This document shows positions 1 through 8,594 of a stretch of DNA of 38,633 nt, in pieces. The stretch is taken from positions 1 to 38,633 of the forward strand of contig JAFGJX010000017.1 of NCBI GenBank assembly GCA_016928865.1, read 5' to 3'. Numbering within the stretch: the first letter of the stretch is position 1; every line of letters starts with the position of its first letter. This DNA comes from Spirochaetota bacterium (GTDB lineage Bacteria > Spirochaetota > UBA4802 > UBA5550). The translations under genes were made by a program, and so were the position numbers. The notes beneath the pieces are model-generated. The model was not told the DNA's origin. It saw nothing but the letters and a program-made list of their open reading frames with translations, and made no database searches.

Positions 1-496
1 CAAAATTGTTCAGCCACCCGGTTCTGAGCACCAGGCTGTTTTTCCCGGGGATGATCGATGAGCCCGGCACCGGGATAAGGGCCGGTTTGCCCAGCATTTC
101 AGAAGTATTGCCGTTTTCATCAAACAGCCGCGTCTGGTAGATGAGCTCCCCGTTAAAATAGACCTGTGTGCCCCTGCTTTGCCGGGGAAGAAGCACCGCG
201 CAATCGCCGGAGGCTCGGGGCATGTTGATTATCATCCCATACCATGCATTACCGCGATAATCCCTGTAGTCAGAATGATCGGGCCAGTTATCGTTCGGAG
301 AAAACAATCTCCCGCTCTTTTTGATATTCCGTATATCCGCATTATCAATACTGTCATTGGTGCTGAAGCACCAAAACCTCGGCAATTCATATGCTTTATT
401 TCCGGATTCGACAGTGAAGGAGCACTCGGCCGCGAAAGCGCTATCGAAGCAAAAAAAACATGATACGATGATAATCAAACAATATGGCAGAATCAT
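1..496 (-). CDS. Exported sensor-like protein, N-terminal part (runs off the left edge)
   Basis: An open frame on the minus strand starts at ATG 496 and continues without a stop past base 1, so only about 165 N-terminal residues are present. It begins with a signal peptide: a short hydrophobic stretch around residues 5-17, ending near Ala-Phe-Ala-Ala-Glu at about residues 20-24. The following mature region is rich in aromatic and Asp/Asn residues and has a beta-sandwich look, with segments such as AWYGMIINMP, VYFNGELIYQTRLFDENGN and a Pro/Gly-rich turn region. That style resembles the extracellular DISM/galactose-binding-like domains that precede seven transmembrane helices and a signalling output in many spirochaete sensors. 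The output part is outside the window, so the sensor reading is inference from the N-terminal fold only. A plain secreted carbohydrate-binding protein is the alternative. Confidence 0.6.
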   Translation of the reverse strand, partial: MILPYCLIIIVSCFFCFDSAFAAECSFTVESGNKAYELPRFWCFSTNDSIDNADIRNIKKSGRLFSPNDNWPDHSDYRDYRGNAWYGMIINMPRASGDCAVLLPRQSRGTQVYFNGELIYQTRLFDENGNTSEMLGKPALIPVPGSSIIPGKNSLVLRTGWLNNF

Positions 497-827
497 ATAA
501 TTGATCAGGGGGTATGGTTTTACACATCATTATTTTCTCGACATCCTGAAAGACTCGCATAACACATTTATTTAAATCTCAACAAAAACAATATTCTGTC
601 AGGACGGCCAGGTGCCGGGAGCAGTAGATCAGGCCTGTTGTGCAGTGAAACCCATACAGCAACCTGAAAAAAAGGGGCTGACCCAAAAGCAGCCGCGATA
701 CGAATTTCGCAACGCTTGACGAGTGATTTTTTACGCTGTGTGCGTTAAAATCCCATCGAGACAAGCGTGAAACTCACCCGGCAACCGCTTGGGGGACAGC
801 CCCTGTATTATATCCCTGGCACCAATA
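497..827. other. Non-coding stretch holding a MITE-like element
   Basis: No convincing gene lies between the truncated sensor gene and the Nif11-like gene. A 61-codon minus-strand frame at 579-764 crosses the hairpin element at 673-804 and is best explained as chance. The rest is AT-rich DNA upstream of the sensor gene; I see no convincing promoter pair in it. Confidence 0.55.
673..804. repeat. 132-bp MITE-like element with terminal inverted repeats and nested hairpins
   Basis: The ends are imperfect inverted repeats of 18 bp: AGGGGCTGACCCAAAAGC at 673-690 against the complement of 787-804, 15 of 18 positions matching. Inside are two further nested complementary pairs, CGCTTG/CAAGCG and an inner TTTTACGC/GCGTTAAAA around a short loop. 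The entire element can therefore fold into one long rod. There is no gene inside. It could be a miniature non-autonomous mobile element of the REP/RAYT kind or a structured RNA; the sequence alone does not decide. Confidence 0.55.
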
Positions 828-1037
828 TCAATACCCCGCCATCAGCATATTCGAAAACATACTCGACTTTGTATTCTTCATGATAGCGCCGCATTCCGCG
901 CTGCTTACCGCAAAGCCTTTTTCATGAAACCAGCCGGATAATTCCTGATCAGTAAATCGCTGTAAACCCTGCTGAAATTCGTGAGCAAGCGCCCTGTTTT
1001 GCGAAACAGCTTCAATGAAATCAATATACGTAGACAT
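828..1037 (-). CDS. Nif11-like leader peptide, possible RiPP precursor
   Basis: This is a 69-residue protein. I place the start at ATG 1037 because CAGGAGGA lies at ideal spacing before it; a longer in-frame version has no such site. The first ~50 residues (MSTYIDFIEAVSQNRALAHE..., then TDQELSGWFHEKGFAVSSAE) follow the Nif11 pattern: a helix with F-hydrophobic-E near the start, followed by an acidic helix and a GF turn. Nif11-type proteins are found as leader regions of ribosomally made, modified peptides and as small nitrogen-fixation-associated proteins of unknown role. The C-terminal tail after about residue 51 (about 19 residues, Ser/Met/Asn rich, ending AGY) would be the candidate core. 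It has no Cys and no clear Gly-Gly cleavage site. It lies 194 bp downstream of a FabH-like gene on the same strand. No modifying enzyme or peptidase-exporter is seen nearby. Confidence 0.5.
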   Translation of the reverse strand: MSTYIDFIEAVSQNRALAHEFQQGLQRFTDQELSGWFHEKGFAVSSAECGAIMKNTKSSMFSNMLMAGY

Positions 1038-1231
1038 ACAGATCCTCCTGCAAATAAATAATATATCATTATAATACATTATTATTGGAGAAGTGATAAT
1101 AGGAGAAGACACTTACAACGGCCTAATACTTTTAGGAAGCAGGATATCAGTAAATCTGCTGTCTGAAAAGAGGGATGCTGTTCAGTCTAAAGCCGGACGA
1201 TTTCTCATTTCTGTTCAACAATGACGCATCA

Positions 1232-2287
1232 TCAATACCTCAGAGAAACCATCCCGCACTGGGTTCCCGATGCCGGGACCACGCAGATGGCCAGGTTGCC
1301 CTTTTTGAAGTGGCCCTTCTCCCTGGCACGCCACATCGAGAGCGGCAGGCTGACCGACGCGACATTTCCATACTCGGGATAAAAAGTCGCATCAGGATAC
1401 CGGACCGTTATGGAAGCGTCATCCAGGAGGGAAAGCATCAGTGAGTGAGCGAACTTCCCCACATCATGGAAGAAAAGATTGTCATAGACCGCCGCATGGC
1501 CTACCGTATTCTGAAAATGATTTTTCACGCATTCCCTTGTAACGAGATAAACCGCCTTGAAAAGATTGGGGGTATGAGTGAAAAGCTTGTACCGCTCGCC
1601 CAGGGAATAATTGAGTCCGATGGTGCAGAGATGGTACTGGCCATCCGACAGCTGATACGAGAACTTCATGTGGTTTCTGTCTTCCATATACACGTCATCA
1701 TCCGTCGCCTCAAGAATAATGGCCCCCGCACCGTCGCCGATGGTCAGGGAGCCGAACTTCCACGCGAGCTCGTCACGCGTCTTGCACACCATGTCCGCCC
1801 AGTCAAAGGTCCGTTCTCCGGCGACGATCAAAACCCGCCGGTAATGCCCGGACAGAATCAGCGCGTGGCCAATCTCTATGGACTTGACAAAGCTGGTGCA
1901 CGCGTCCTGCGTGTCGATCACGTTCGCGTTGAGCGCCCGCAGCTTGTGGCGAAGGACATGCGCCGTGGCCGGTTCCACAAAGGCCTTCGACATCCCGGTA
2001 AAAATGATAAGGTCTATCTGCCCGGCGCTCATCCCCGCGTCATCCAGGGCTGTGATTGAGGCGCGATACGCGATATCGGTACAGTATTCATCCTCCTCGC
2101 ACCAGTACCTGGTGACATTGCCGGCCTTGGCCAGCTTTTCATTCGCCGCCTCGAGAACAGCGTCGAGATCGTCGCCGTTCAGATAAGGCTCGCTTCTCTG
2201 CTTCAGCATCTGCAGAACGTCATCGTTGGAAATTTTACGCGCGGGGATGTAAACGCCTATCCCGCTGATCTTTGAAGTGACTGACAT
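1232..2287 (-). CDS. 3-oxoacyl-ACP synthase III-like ketosynthase (FabH-like)
   Basis: The 351-residue thiolase-fold enzyme has the full condensing triad: Cys130 in DTQDACTSF, His274 in FFHDVGK and Asn308 in EYGNVASVS. The glycine-rich GDGAGA segment at about 184-189 is also typical. Enzymes of this family join an acyl-CoA or acyl starter to malonyl-ACP, or make head-to-head or specialised acyl products in the cytoplasm. The His lies in FFHDVG rather than the PHQAN-like motif of housekeeping FabH, and the N-terminal region is longer. This suggests a specialised ketosynthase, as in the DarB/PqsD/HMG-CoA-synthase-like branch, not the essential FabH. I chose ATG 2287, with AAGGTG 9 bases upstream, over a GTG four codons earlier. 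It stands alone apart from the Nif11-like gene downstream; no acyl carrier protein gene is close. Substrate unknown. Confidence 0.8.
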   Translation of the reverse strand: MSVTSKISGIGVYIPARKISNDDVLQMLKQRSEPYLNGDDLDAVLEAANEKLAKAGNVTRYWCEEDEYCTDIAYRASITALDDAGMSAGQIDLIIFTGMSKAFVEPATAHVLRHKLRALNANVIDTQDACTSFVKSIEIGHALILSGHYRRVLIVAGERTFDWADMVCKTRDELAWKFGSLTIGDGAGAIILEATDDDVYMEDRNHMKFSYQLSDGQYHLCTIGLNYSLGERYKLFTHTPNLFKAVYLVTRECVKNHFQNTVGHAAVYDNLFFHDVGKFAHSLMLSLLDDASITVRYPDATFYPEYGNVASVSLPLSMWRAREKGHFKKGNLAICVVPASGTQCGMVSLRY

Positions 2288-2366
2288 GATTCTTAACACC
2301 TTGTATTAATAAAAATTAACTGCGCCGCACTGTCACGCCCGCCGCAGGCCTGTACCTGCGAGAGCG

Positions 2367-4601
2367 TTAATTGAGGTCTACATTGAAGTAATCGATCGCC
2401 TCCTTCAATTTCTCGGCGAGATTCGAGAGATTGTTTGCGCTCGCCGAAAGCTCCTCCGTCTCTGAAGCGTTCGATTGGGACAGCACATTGATCGCGGTTA
2501 TGGCCTTGACAATCTCCTCGTTGGCGTTTTTCTGCTCATGCGACGCCGTCTTGATCTCCTCGGACCTTTCCCTGATTTCGTGCGCCGCAGCGTTCACCTC
2601 GGCATTTGTCTCATTCTGACTGTTCATCGATTCGGCGATCTCATTCATCATCGCGTCAATGGAATTGACTCCGGCGATTATTTCGCTGATAAGCTTTATC
2701 GTTGTATCGACATTGGCCATGCCCACTTCCACGTCCGCCGTATTGTTCTTTATGAGCCTGTCAATATCCCCGATGCTCTTCGAGGTCATATCCGCCAGCT
2801 TAGATATTTCATCGGCGACCACGGCGAACCCCTTGCCGGCATTACCCGCGCGCGCCGCTTCAATCGCGGCATTGAGCGAGAGGAGGTTGATCTGATCGGA
2901 TATGCCGTTGATGATGCCAACGACGTTGGTCATGAGCTTCGAGCTGGCGATGATATTATTCATCGTCGCCTGCATGTTCAGGAGAGCCTTCTCGCCCCCC
3001 TCTGCCCGCCGCGTGATCCTGTACGTCTGTTCAAGCGTCTCCTTTGTCTTCACGTTCATGTCCCCGATAATGCCGGACAGCCGCTCCATTTTGTGTATCA
3101 GATCATTAAGGTTCATGTACTGGTACTGCGCGGCGCCGGAAATGCTCTCGATCCCGGCGGCGACCTCCTCGACGGTAGCGGTAATCTCTTCCGAGTTTGA
3201 CGCCTGGCTCTGGGCGTTACTGGAAAACAGCGTTGTCGAGTTCGACATCTGCTCCGAGGAGCTGGCCAACTCAATGGAGGTGGATTTAATGCTCATGATG
3301 ATATCGCGCAGTATGATGAGAAGCCTGTCTATGTTGTAAACGATCTCTCCGATTTCGTCATATGTTGACACCACCAGGTTCTGCGCAATCTCCCCGCCGG
3401 CCAGCTTTCCCACGGCCCTCTTCACTTCGGAAAGCGGGGCGATCCTCCGGGATATAATAAAATATGTCACGACGCCCATCAGGATGATACCCAGGAAAAG
3501 GAAAGCCACCATGAAAAATGTGGTCCGGAATATCTGCTCTTCTATCTCCGATTCGTAGATGCTCGAAAAGACATAGAGTCCATACCGGGCCGACCTTTGC
3601 ACTGACAGGTATCGCCAGTGACCGCCGTCGTCAAAGCGCAGGTGATGACTTCCTTCGCCCTGCAGCCCGCGCCCATACCTGACAAAGAATGACTCGTCAA
3701 GCCGCAGCGCCGCGCCATTACGGGCGAGGACCGTAAAATCTTCGCCGACGATGGAAACCGTGCCGGTCCTGCCGACCCCGACATTTTTCAACACCCGCGC
3801 ATGAAAAAGATCTGATCGTATCAGCGCACGCAGATCGACGACACCCCGCCTGGCCTTTGACTTTGATTCACCGATATAATCATCCATTTCCCTGATCACG
3901 ATCCCGCTGACGAGGTCCATTTTATCGAGATACGACTCTTTCAGCTGGTAGTACGACAGGTTATAGACCACCGCGACCATAATTATCCCGAGAAACGCCA
4001 TGATCGTAATAACCGAGGTTGACAGATACCTTCCCACCCTGCTCTTCGCGTCAAATTCGCCGCTTACGATCCTGGAAAAAACGCCGTATGCGGCGATGCG
4101 GTTAAGCAAATACTCCGGGACGAGGTAAAATATTATACCGGAGACAATGGTATTGATAAAGAGTAGCACGAACATATTGAATCGGTCGGTAAAGGACGGG
4201 TGATAGGTGACATTGAGTACCACGATGATGAGACCGACGGTAACAAGCCAGCGCACCATCGTATCCATCGCGTGTAGCTTCGGCAGTTTCTTGTATTGCT
4301 CATACGCCGCGCCATATTCTTCATCGTCTGCTGTCTCGCCTGCGGCGATTGTATTGAAATATTTCAGAATCGAACGCGCCTTTTTCCTGGATGAAAGCAG
4401 GGATGTAATGAACGAAAAAATCATGACAATTGCGGCTATTATAAAAAAAACAGGAAGATCTTCACGCTGCAGATTAATTACCAGGAGCACGACGACGATT
4501 GCCGCGGGAGTTAATATAAAAAACGCTATCCCTTCTGTGAATAAATAATACTTCCTGAAAAATGACCGCAGGAGCCTGTTCAGATCCTTTCCATTATTCA
4601 T
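2367..4601 (-). CDS. Methyl-accepting chemotaxis protein with six transmembrane segments
   Basis: The 744-residue chemoreceptor starts at ATG 4601, preceded by AGAGG; a longer in-frame extension to 4733 lacks a site. There are four N-terminal membrane segments at about residues 24-44, 50-70, 116-134 and 142-161, then a fifth at 196-215. A periplasmic sensor region of about 140 residues follows, Cache-like with a [10 protein letters not shown] strand. The sixth membrane segment is at 360-382, a HAMP linker at about 384-435, and a long cytoplasmic coiled coil makes up the rest. The hairpin tip reads [18 protein letters not shown] and carries the CheA/CheW contact region. It would control flagellar motor bias through CheA. 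No che genes are in the window. The protein is a paralogue of the product at 9623-11818, with the same architecture. The four-helix N-terminal module is absent from classical two-helix receptors. Confidence 0.93.
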   Translation of the reverse strand: MNNGKDLNRLLRSFFRKYYLFTEGIAFFILTPAAIVVVLLVINLQREDLPVFFIIAAIVMIFSFITSLLSSRKKARSILKYFNTIAAGETADDEEYGAAYEQYKKLPKLHAMDTMVRWLVTVGLIIVVLNVTYHPSFTDRFNMFVLLFINTIVSGIIFYLVPEYLLNRIAAYGVFSRIVSGEFDAKSRVGRYLSTSVITIMAFLGIIMVAVVYNLSYYQLKESYLDKMDLVSGIVIREMDDYIGESKSKARRGVVDLRALIRSDLFHARVLKNVGVGRTGTVSIVGEDFTVLARNGAALRLDESFFVRYGRGLQGEGSHHLRFDDGGHWRYLSVQRSARYGLYVFSSIYESEIEEQIFRTTFFMVAFLFLGIILMGVVTYFIISRRIAPLSEVKRAVGKLAGGEIAQNLVVSTYDEIGEIVYNIDRLLIILRDIIMSIKSTSIELASSSEQMSNSTTLFSSNAQSQASNSEEITATVEEVAAGIESISGAAQYQYMNLNDLIHKMERLSGIIGDMNVKTKETLEQTYRITRRAEGGEKALLNMQATMNNIIASSKLMTNVVGIINGISDQINLLSLNAAIEAARAGNAGKGFAVVADEISKLADMTSKSIGDIDRLIKNNTADVEVGMANVDTTIKLISEIIAGVNSIDAMMNEIAESMNSQNETNAEVNAAAHEIRERSEEIKTASHEQKNANEEIVKAITAINVLSQSNASETEELSASANNLSNLAEKLKEAIDYFNVDLN

Positions 4602-4942
4602 GCAAATCAATCCTCTCGGAAACAGGGCCCCCATCGAGCGTGCGGGGAATGTTTCATGTAGCGGGTCACAATGACATTCGGACAATCCTGCCTGACCTGT
4701 AATCAATATCTTGTATTTGCCATCAACCGTCAATAAGTGATACCCCCTAGCATCGTATAGGAAAATTACTCATTCGTATCATCACATTTTTTTTTGCGTG
4801 ATAATATTTTTACTCGACGTACGAATCATCCGGCAGCTTGATGAAATCACGATTGACAGGCGCTTCACTCGCGGGCATGAATATAATGACAGGTAATGCG
4901 CGCCGACCGGAATCCCCATTATACAGCGAGGTCATACCATCC
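4602..4942. other. Divergent intergenic region between chemoreceptor and WYL regulator
   Basis: This 341-bp region separates two divergently transcribed genes. Apart from the candidate chemoreceptor promoter listed separately, it contains an A/T-rich block around 4780-4815. The 35-codon in-frame extension of the WYL gene has no family similarity and is treated as leader. Confidence 0.5.
4705..4733 (-). promoter_or_regulatory. Candidate sigma70-type promoter for the chemoreceptor gene
   Basis: On the minus strand a TTGACG box (4733-4728) is followed after 17 bases by GATATT (4710-4705), about 100 bases upstream of the chosen ATG at 4601. The match is moderate, five of six and four of six positions. 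Confidence 0.35.
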
Positions 4943-5923
4943 ATGGCGAAATTCAAACCACAGTTCAGCAGGCTGCTTTTTATCGACCGGAGATTGAGGA
5001 CCGGGACCTATCCCAACACCACCGGCCTTGCCGCGGAATACGAGGTAAGCCCTCGAACCATCCATCGCGATATCGGGTACATGCGCGACATGCTGGACGC
5101 GCCCATCGCGTACGACCCTGGCAGGCGAGGCTTCTATTACACGGAGAATAACTACGCCCTGCCGGGGCTTGAAATCAGGGAGAGCGACCTGTTCGCGATC
5201 TGCATCGCGGAAAAAGCCCTCGAACAGTACACCAATACTCCGCTGTACGACAAGCTCTCCTCCGTCTTCGAAAAAATCCGTTCATATCTGCCGGACGGCA
5301 TCACCGTGCGGCCCGGCTGGATCGACAACCGCTTCACCTTTTTGCGGGAAAGCTTTACCTCTATCGATCCGGCGATATGGGAGACCATGGCGGAGGGGCT
5401 CCGCATCGCAAAGCAGGTGGAGATTACCCATCGAAAGGCGGGCGAAGAAGAGACCACCAGGCGGATGGTGAGCCCCTATCACATCGTCAACTACCGCGGG
5501 GAGTGGTACCTCATAGGGCTGTGCAGCCTGAGAAACGCGGTGGTTCGCTTCGCCATGTCGCGCATACGGAGCGCGCATATCACCGGGGAGCCATGCGCCG
5601 TGCCGGAGGACTTCAATATCGATGACTACCTGGGATCGCACTTCGGCATCATGACCGAGGAGCAGGAATACGCGGTCATGATTGAATTCTCCAGGGAGCA
5701 GGCGCCGTACGTGCTGGAGCGCACCTGGCACCCGGACCAGTCCGTTGTTAAAAGCAGCGACGGGACGGTCACGCTCTCCTTCACAACGAATTCGCTGTTC
5801 GAGGTGAAGCGCTGGGTCCTCTCGTGGGGGGCTGACGCACGCGTGATCGAACCAAAGGCTCTTGCACGGCAGGTACGGGAGGAGATGGAGGCTACAATCG
5901 CCCTGTATCACCACACGTCCTGA
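4943..5923 (+). CDS. WYL-domain transcriptional regulator (DeoR-like HTH)
   Basis: The 326-residue protein starts at ATG 4943 (MAKFKPQFSRLLFIDRRLR), with GAGG 11 bases upstream. The first ~60 residues form a winged helix-turn-helix, with the recognition region around EYEVSPRTIHRDIGYMRD. From about residue 120 to the end lies a WYL domain containing the characteristic YRGEWYLIGLC strand and a later RFAMSRIRSA segment. The C-terminal WCX-type extension includes FTTNSLFEVKRWVLSWG. WYL regulators bind nucleic acid or nucleotide ligands and control stress, DNA damage or phage defence genes, usually as repressors. No defence cassette is adjacent; the next gene downstream is an antiporter 166 bp away on the same strand. 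Its target cannot be told from this window. Confidence 0.9.
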   Translation: MAKFKPQFSRLLFIDRRLRTGTYPNTTGLAAEYEVSPRTIHRDIGYMRDMLDAPIAYDPGRRGFYYTENNYALPGLEIRESDLFAICIAEKALEQYTNTPLYDKLSSVFEKIRSYLPDGITVRPGWIDNRFTFLRESFTSIDPAIWETMAEGLRIAKQVEITHRKAGEEETTRRMVSPYHIVNYRGEWYLIGLCSLRNAVVRFAMSRIRSAHITGEPCAVPEDFNIDDYLGSHFGIMTEEQEYAVMIEFSREQAPYVLERTWHPDQSVVKSSDGTVTLSFTTNSLFEVKRWVLSWGADARVIEPKALARQVREEMEATIALYHHTS

Positions 5924-6089
5924 CATAGTCCCCCTCATTACTGCCGGGGAAATTTGGTTTGACATCACCCCCGCCTCCAATCACTATACGGCATGATGAA
6001 CGCCAGAGACAACAGGTGCGCAGCGGTGGACGCCTCATTATTCCGACGGGACCGACGCATCCCTGATTCCGATACAGGGGACCGATGTT

Positions 6090-8090
6090 GTGGGAATCGC
6101 TGAAGATATCATCATAATCATAATCGCCGGGCTGATCGCGGCGCTGGTCGCGCACAAGATGAAGCTCCCGCCCATGGTCGGGTATATTGTCGCCGGCATC
6201 TTTATCGGGCCCTTCACCGGCGGCGTGACCGTGACGCACACCCACCAGATCGAGCTGCTGGCCGAGATCGGCGTTGCCCTGCTCCTCTTTTCCATCGGGC
6301 TTGACCTGTCATTCAAGGAGATCAAGGAGGTCAGGTCGGTCGCGTTGATCGGCACGACCATTCAGCTCACCCTCGCTGTCCTGTTCGGCTACGGGATCGG
6401 CCGCCTGGCCGGCCTGGCCTGGGCCCCGTCCCTTCTCCTCGGCGGGATTGTATCCCTCTCGAGCACCATGATCGTGATAAAGACCCTGATGAGCAGGGGA
6501 CTGATGGGGACCCTTTCCAGCAAGGTGATGATCGGCATGCTTATCGTGCAGGACCTGGCTGCCGTGCCGATGATGATATTCATTCCCCGGATGAATGCGA
6601 TGGGGGAAAGCATCGCCGTTATCGGACTTACCCTGCTCAAAGGCGCCGTCGTGCTGGTATTGATATTCGTCATCGGGACCAGGCTCATACCTTTTATCTT
6701 AAAGCTGGTGTCGAGGCTTAATTCGAGCGAGCTCTTCCTGCTTTCAGTCGCAGCCCTCGGGCTCGGCGTCGGGTATGCAACCTACGTCGCCGGCCTTTCA
6801 TTTGCCCTGGGCGCATTCGTCACCGGCATGGTCCTGAGCGAATCCGACTACAGCCATAAGGCGCTGAGCGACATCATCCCCCTGCGCGATATCTTCGGCC
6901 TGCTCTTCTTCACCTCCATCGGCATGCTGATAGACCCCTGGTTCATTATCGAACACGCGACCACCGTCCTGGGACTCGTCGGCATCATCATCGTCGCCAA
7001 GTTCGTGTTGTTCGCGGCCATCACCAGGGCCTTCGGATACATCAACGTCATCCCGCTGGCCGTGGGGCTGGGACTGTCGCAGGTCGGCGAATTCTCGTTT
7101 GTCCTGGCGCGCATCGGCGTCAGCCATGACATCATGACAAAGGAGACCTACAGCATTGTCCTCTCCGCGTCGGTCGTGACCATGCTTCTCTCGCCCTTTC
7201 TGACCATGCTGACGTCCCCCCTCTACTCGCTCAGCAGCAGAGTCTTTAAAAGAGAAAAAATCCTGACGAGCAATTTCCCGGGCGGCGCACTCAGCGGGCA
7301 TGTCATCATAGCCGGCGGCGGCCGGGTGGGTTACACCACCGCGTCCATCCTGCACACGCTGCGCCGCCCCTTTGTCATCATCGAACAGGATTTTCATTCA
7401 TTTGAGAGATCAAAACAGGCGGGGTTCCCCATCATATACGGCGATGCAAGCAGTGAATCGGTTCTCACAGCGGCGCACATACAAACCTCTCGCCTTCTGC
7501 TGATCACTATACCCTCGATCATGACATCGCGTGAGATCATCGGGATATCATTCTCAATCAACCGCTCGATCCACATTGTGGCGCGGGGCAACAACATGGC
7601 GGAAGTGAAGGAATTGCACGCCATGAACGTACAGGAAGTCGTTCAGCCGGAGTTCGAGGCAAGCCTGGAAATGATGCGCCAGGCCATGCTCCGTCTTGAT
7701 ATTCCGGCGCTTTCGATACAGAAGTACACCGACGACATCCGTCGGTTGAATTATGCGCCGCGGCCGGACGACTCCCGCCGGTTGCTTGACGATTTGAAGA
7801 AGGCGCCGTACCTGCTCGAGATGGAATGGTTCAACATCAAGCCGGAGAGCCCCGCGGCCGGAAAATCGATCGGCGATCTGAAGATCCGTTCCGCGACCGG
7901 AGCGACCGTGGTGGGCATCTACCGGAACAACAAACTCCATCCCAACCCCGATTTCGATTTTATCTTCCAGCCGCTCGATATAGTGGGCATCATCGGCCAA
8001 TGCGAGAACAGATTAAAATTTGAGGAAATGATAGACCCTGATGCCCGGCATCAGCACAATACCTGTGAAGAACCAGGAGGCATGTCATGA
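6090..8090 (+). CDS. CPA2 family monovalent cation/H+ antiporter with RCK (TrkA-N/TrkA-C) domains
   Basis: The 666-residue protein starts at GTG 6090, with AGGGG 9 bases upstream. Residues 1 to about 385 hold the hydrophobic Na+/H+ exchanger fold, including LLAEIGVALLLFSIGLDLSF and the ligand-region segment LGLSQVGEFSFVLARIG. From about residue 403 a TrkA-N nucleotide-binding Rossmann domain begins (SGHVIIAGGGRVGYTT), with GGGRVG and the acidic strand end IIEQD. A TrkA-C domain lies near residues 573-650. This is the KefB/KefC/YbaL arrangement: potassium or sodium efflux coupled to proton entry at the inner membrane, gated by a nucleotide or thiol ligand. The stop codon overlaps the start of the next gene by ATGA, implying coupled translation. 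The exact ion cannot be read from sequence. Confidence 0.92.
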   Translation: MGIAEDIIIIIIAGLIAALVAHKMKLPPMVGYIVAGIFIGPFTGGVTVTHTHQIELLAEIGVALLLFSIGLDLSFKEIKEVRSVALIGTTIQLTLAVLFGYGIGRLAGLAWAPSLLLGGIVSLSSTMIVIKTLMSRGLMGTLSSKVMIGMLIVQDLAAVPMMIFIPRMNAMGESIAVIGLTLLKGAVVLVLIFVIGTRLIPFILKLVSRLNSSELFLLSVAALGLGVGYATYVAGLSFALGAFVTGMVLSESDYSHKALSDIIPLRDIFGLLFFTSIGMLIDPWFIIEHATTVLGLVGIIIVAKFVLFAAITRAFGYINVIPLAVGLGLSQVGEFSFVLARIGVSHDIMTKETYSIVLSASVVTMLLSPFLTMLTSPLYSLSSRVFKREKILTSNFPGGALSGHVIIAGGGRVGYTTASILHTLRRPFVIIEQDFHSFERSKQAGFPIIYGDASSESVLTAAHIQTSRLLLITIPSIMTSREIIGISFSINRSIHIVARGNNMAEVKELHAMNVQEVVQPEFEASLEMMRQAMLRLDIPALSIQKYTDDIRRLNYAPRPDDSRRLLDDLKKAPYLLEMEWFNIKPESPAAGKSIGDLKIRSATGATVVGIYRNNKLHPNPDFDFIFQPLDIVGIIGQCENRLKFEEMIDPDARHQHNTCEEPGGMS

Positions 8091-8575
8091 CACGGAACAG
8101 ATCAGCATCAATCATTATTGCGGCCGCCGTTCTGCTGGCGGGACTGCTGGCGGGCCTGCGTACCGGCGCTTTCTCAAAAAACGGCCCAGAAACAATTCAG
8201 TCAGTGTATGTGCCGGTCTATTCCTCGATCTATCACGGAGACAGGGAGCGGGAGTTCCATCTCGCGGTAACGCTCAGCATCAGAAACAGCGACATGAGTC
8301 ATTCCATCGTCATAGACAGAGTCGACTATTTCGACTCCAGCGGGGAGCTCCTCAAGCGCTACCTGGCAGTCAAACGCACGATTGGCCCTCTTGAATCGGT
8401 CCAGTACGTGGTTCGCGAATCGGACAAGAAAGGCGGAATCGGGGCGAACTTTATTGTCAGGTGGCGCTCATCAAGGCCGGTAAGCGAACCTGTCATTGAA
8501 TCCGTCATGATAGGCACCGGCGGACAGCAGGGGATATCGTTCACTTCCCGCGGTGTCATCATCAAGGAGAAATAA
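8087..8575 (+). CDS. DUF3124 family exported protein
   Basis: The 162-residue protein has an N-terminal hydrophobic segment (residues 8-26) acting as signal anchor or signal peptide. The mature part carries the family hallmarks VYVPVYSSIYHGDRE, LSIRNSD, IDRVDYFDSSGELLKRYL and the C-terminal GGIGANFIVRW...VIESVMIGTGGQQGISFTSRG. The family is recognised (DUF3124), but its function is unknown. Its start overlaps the antiporter stop by four bases, so the two are co-translated. The predicted periplasmic location suggests an accessory or envelope partner of the antiporter; that role is inference from gene order. Confidence 0.85.
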   Translation: MTRNRSASIIIAAAVLLAGLLAGLRTGAFSKNGPETIQSVYVPVYSSIYHGDREREFHLAVTLSIRNSDMSHSIVIDRVDYFDSSGELLKRYLAVKRTIGPLESVQYVVRESDKKGGIGANFIVRWRSSRPVSEPVIESVMIGTGGQQGISFTSRGVIIKEK

Positions 8576-8594
8576 ACGGGGACTCGACCGTGCT

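Noticed and set aside
579..764. 61-codon minus-strand frame between the sensor gene and the Nif11-like gene
   Set aside because: It is mostly made of the hairpin element at 673-804 and has no ribosome binding site or family similarity.
1445..2059. 204-codon plus-strand frame
   Set aside because: It lies entirely antisense to the FabH-like gene, whose catalytic triad is clear.
2300..2360. Hairpin CGCAGG/CCTGCG as terminator of the chemoreceptor gene
   Set aside because: No T-tract follows on the minus strand.
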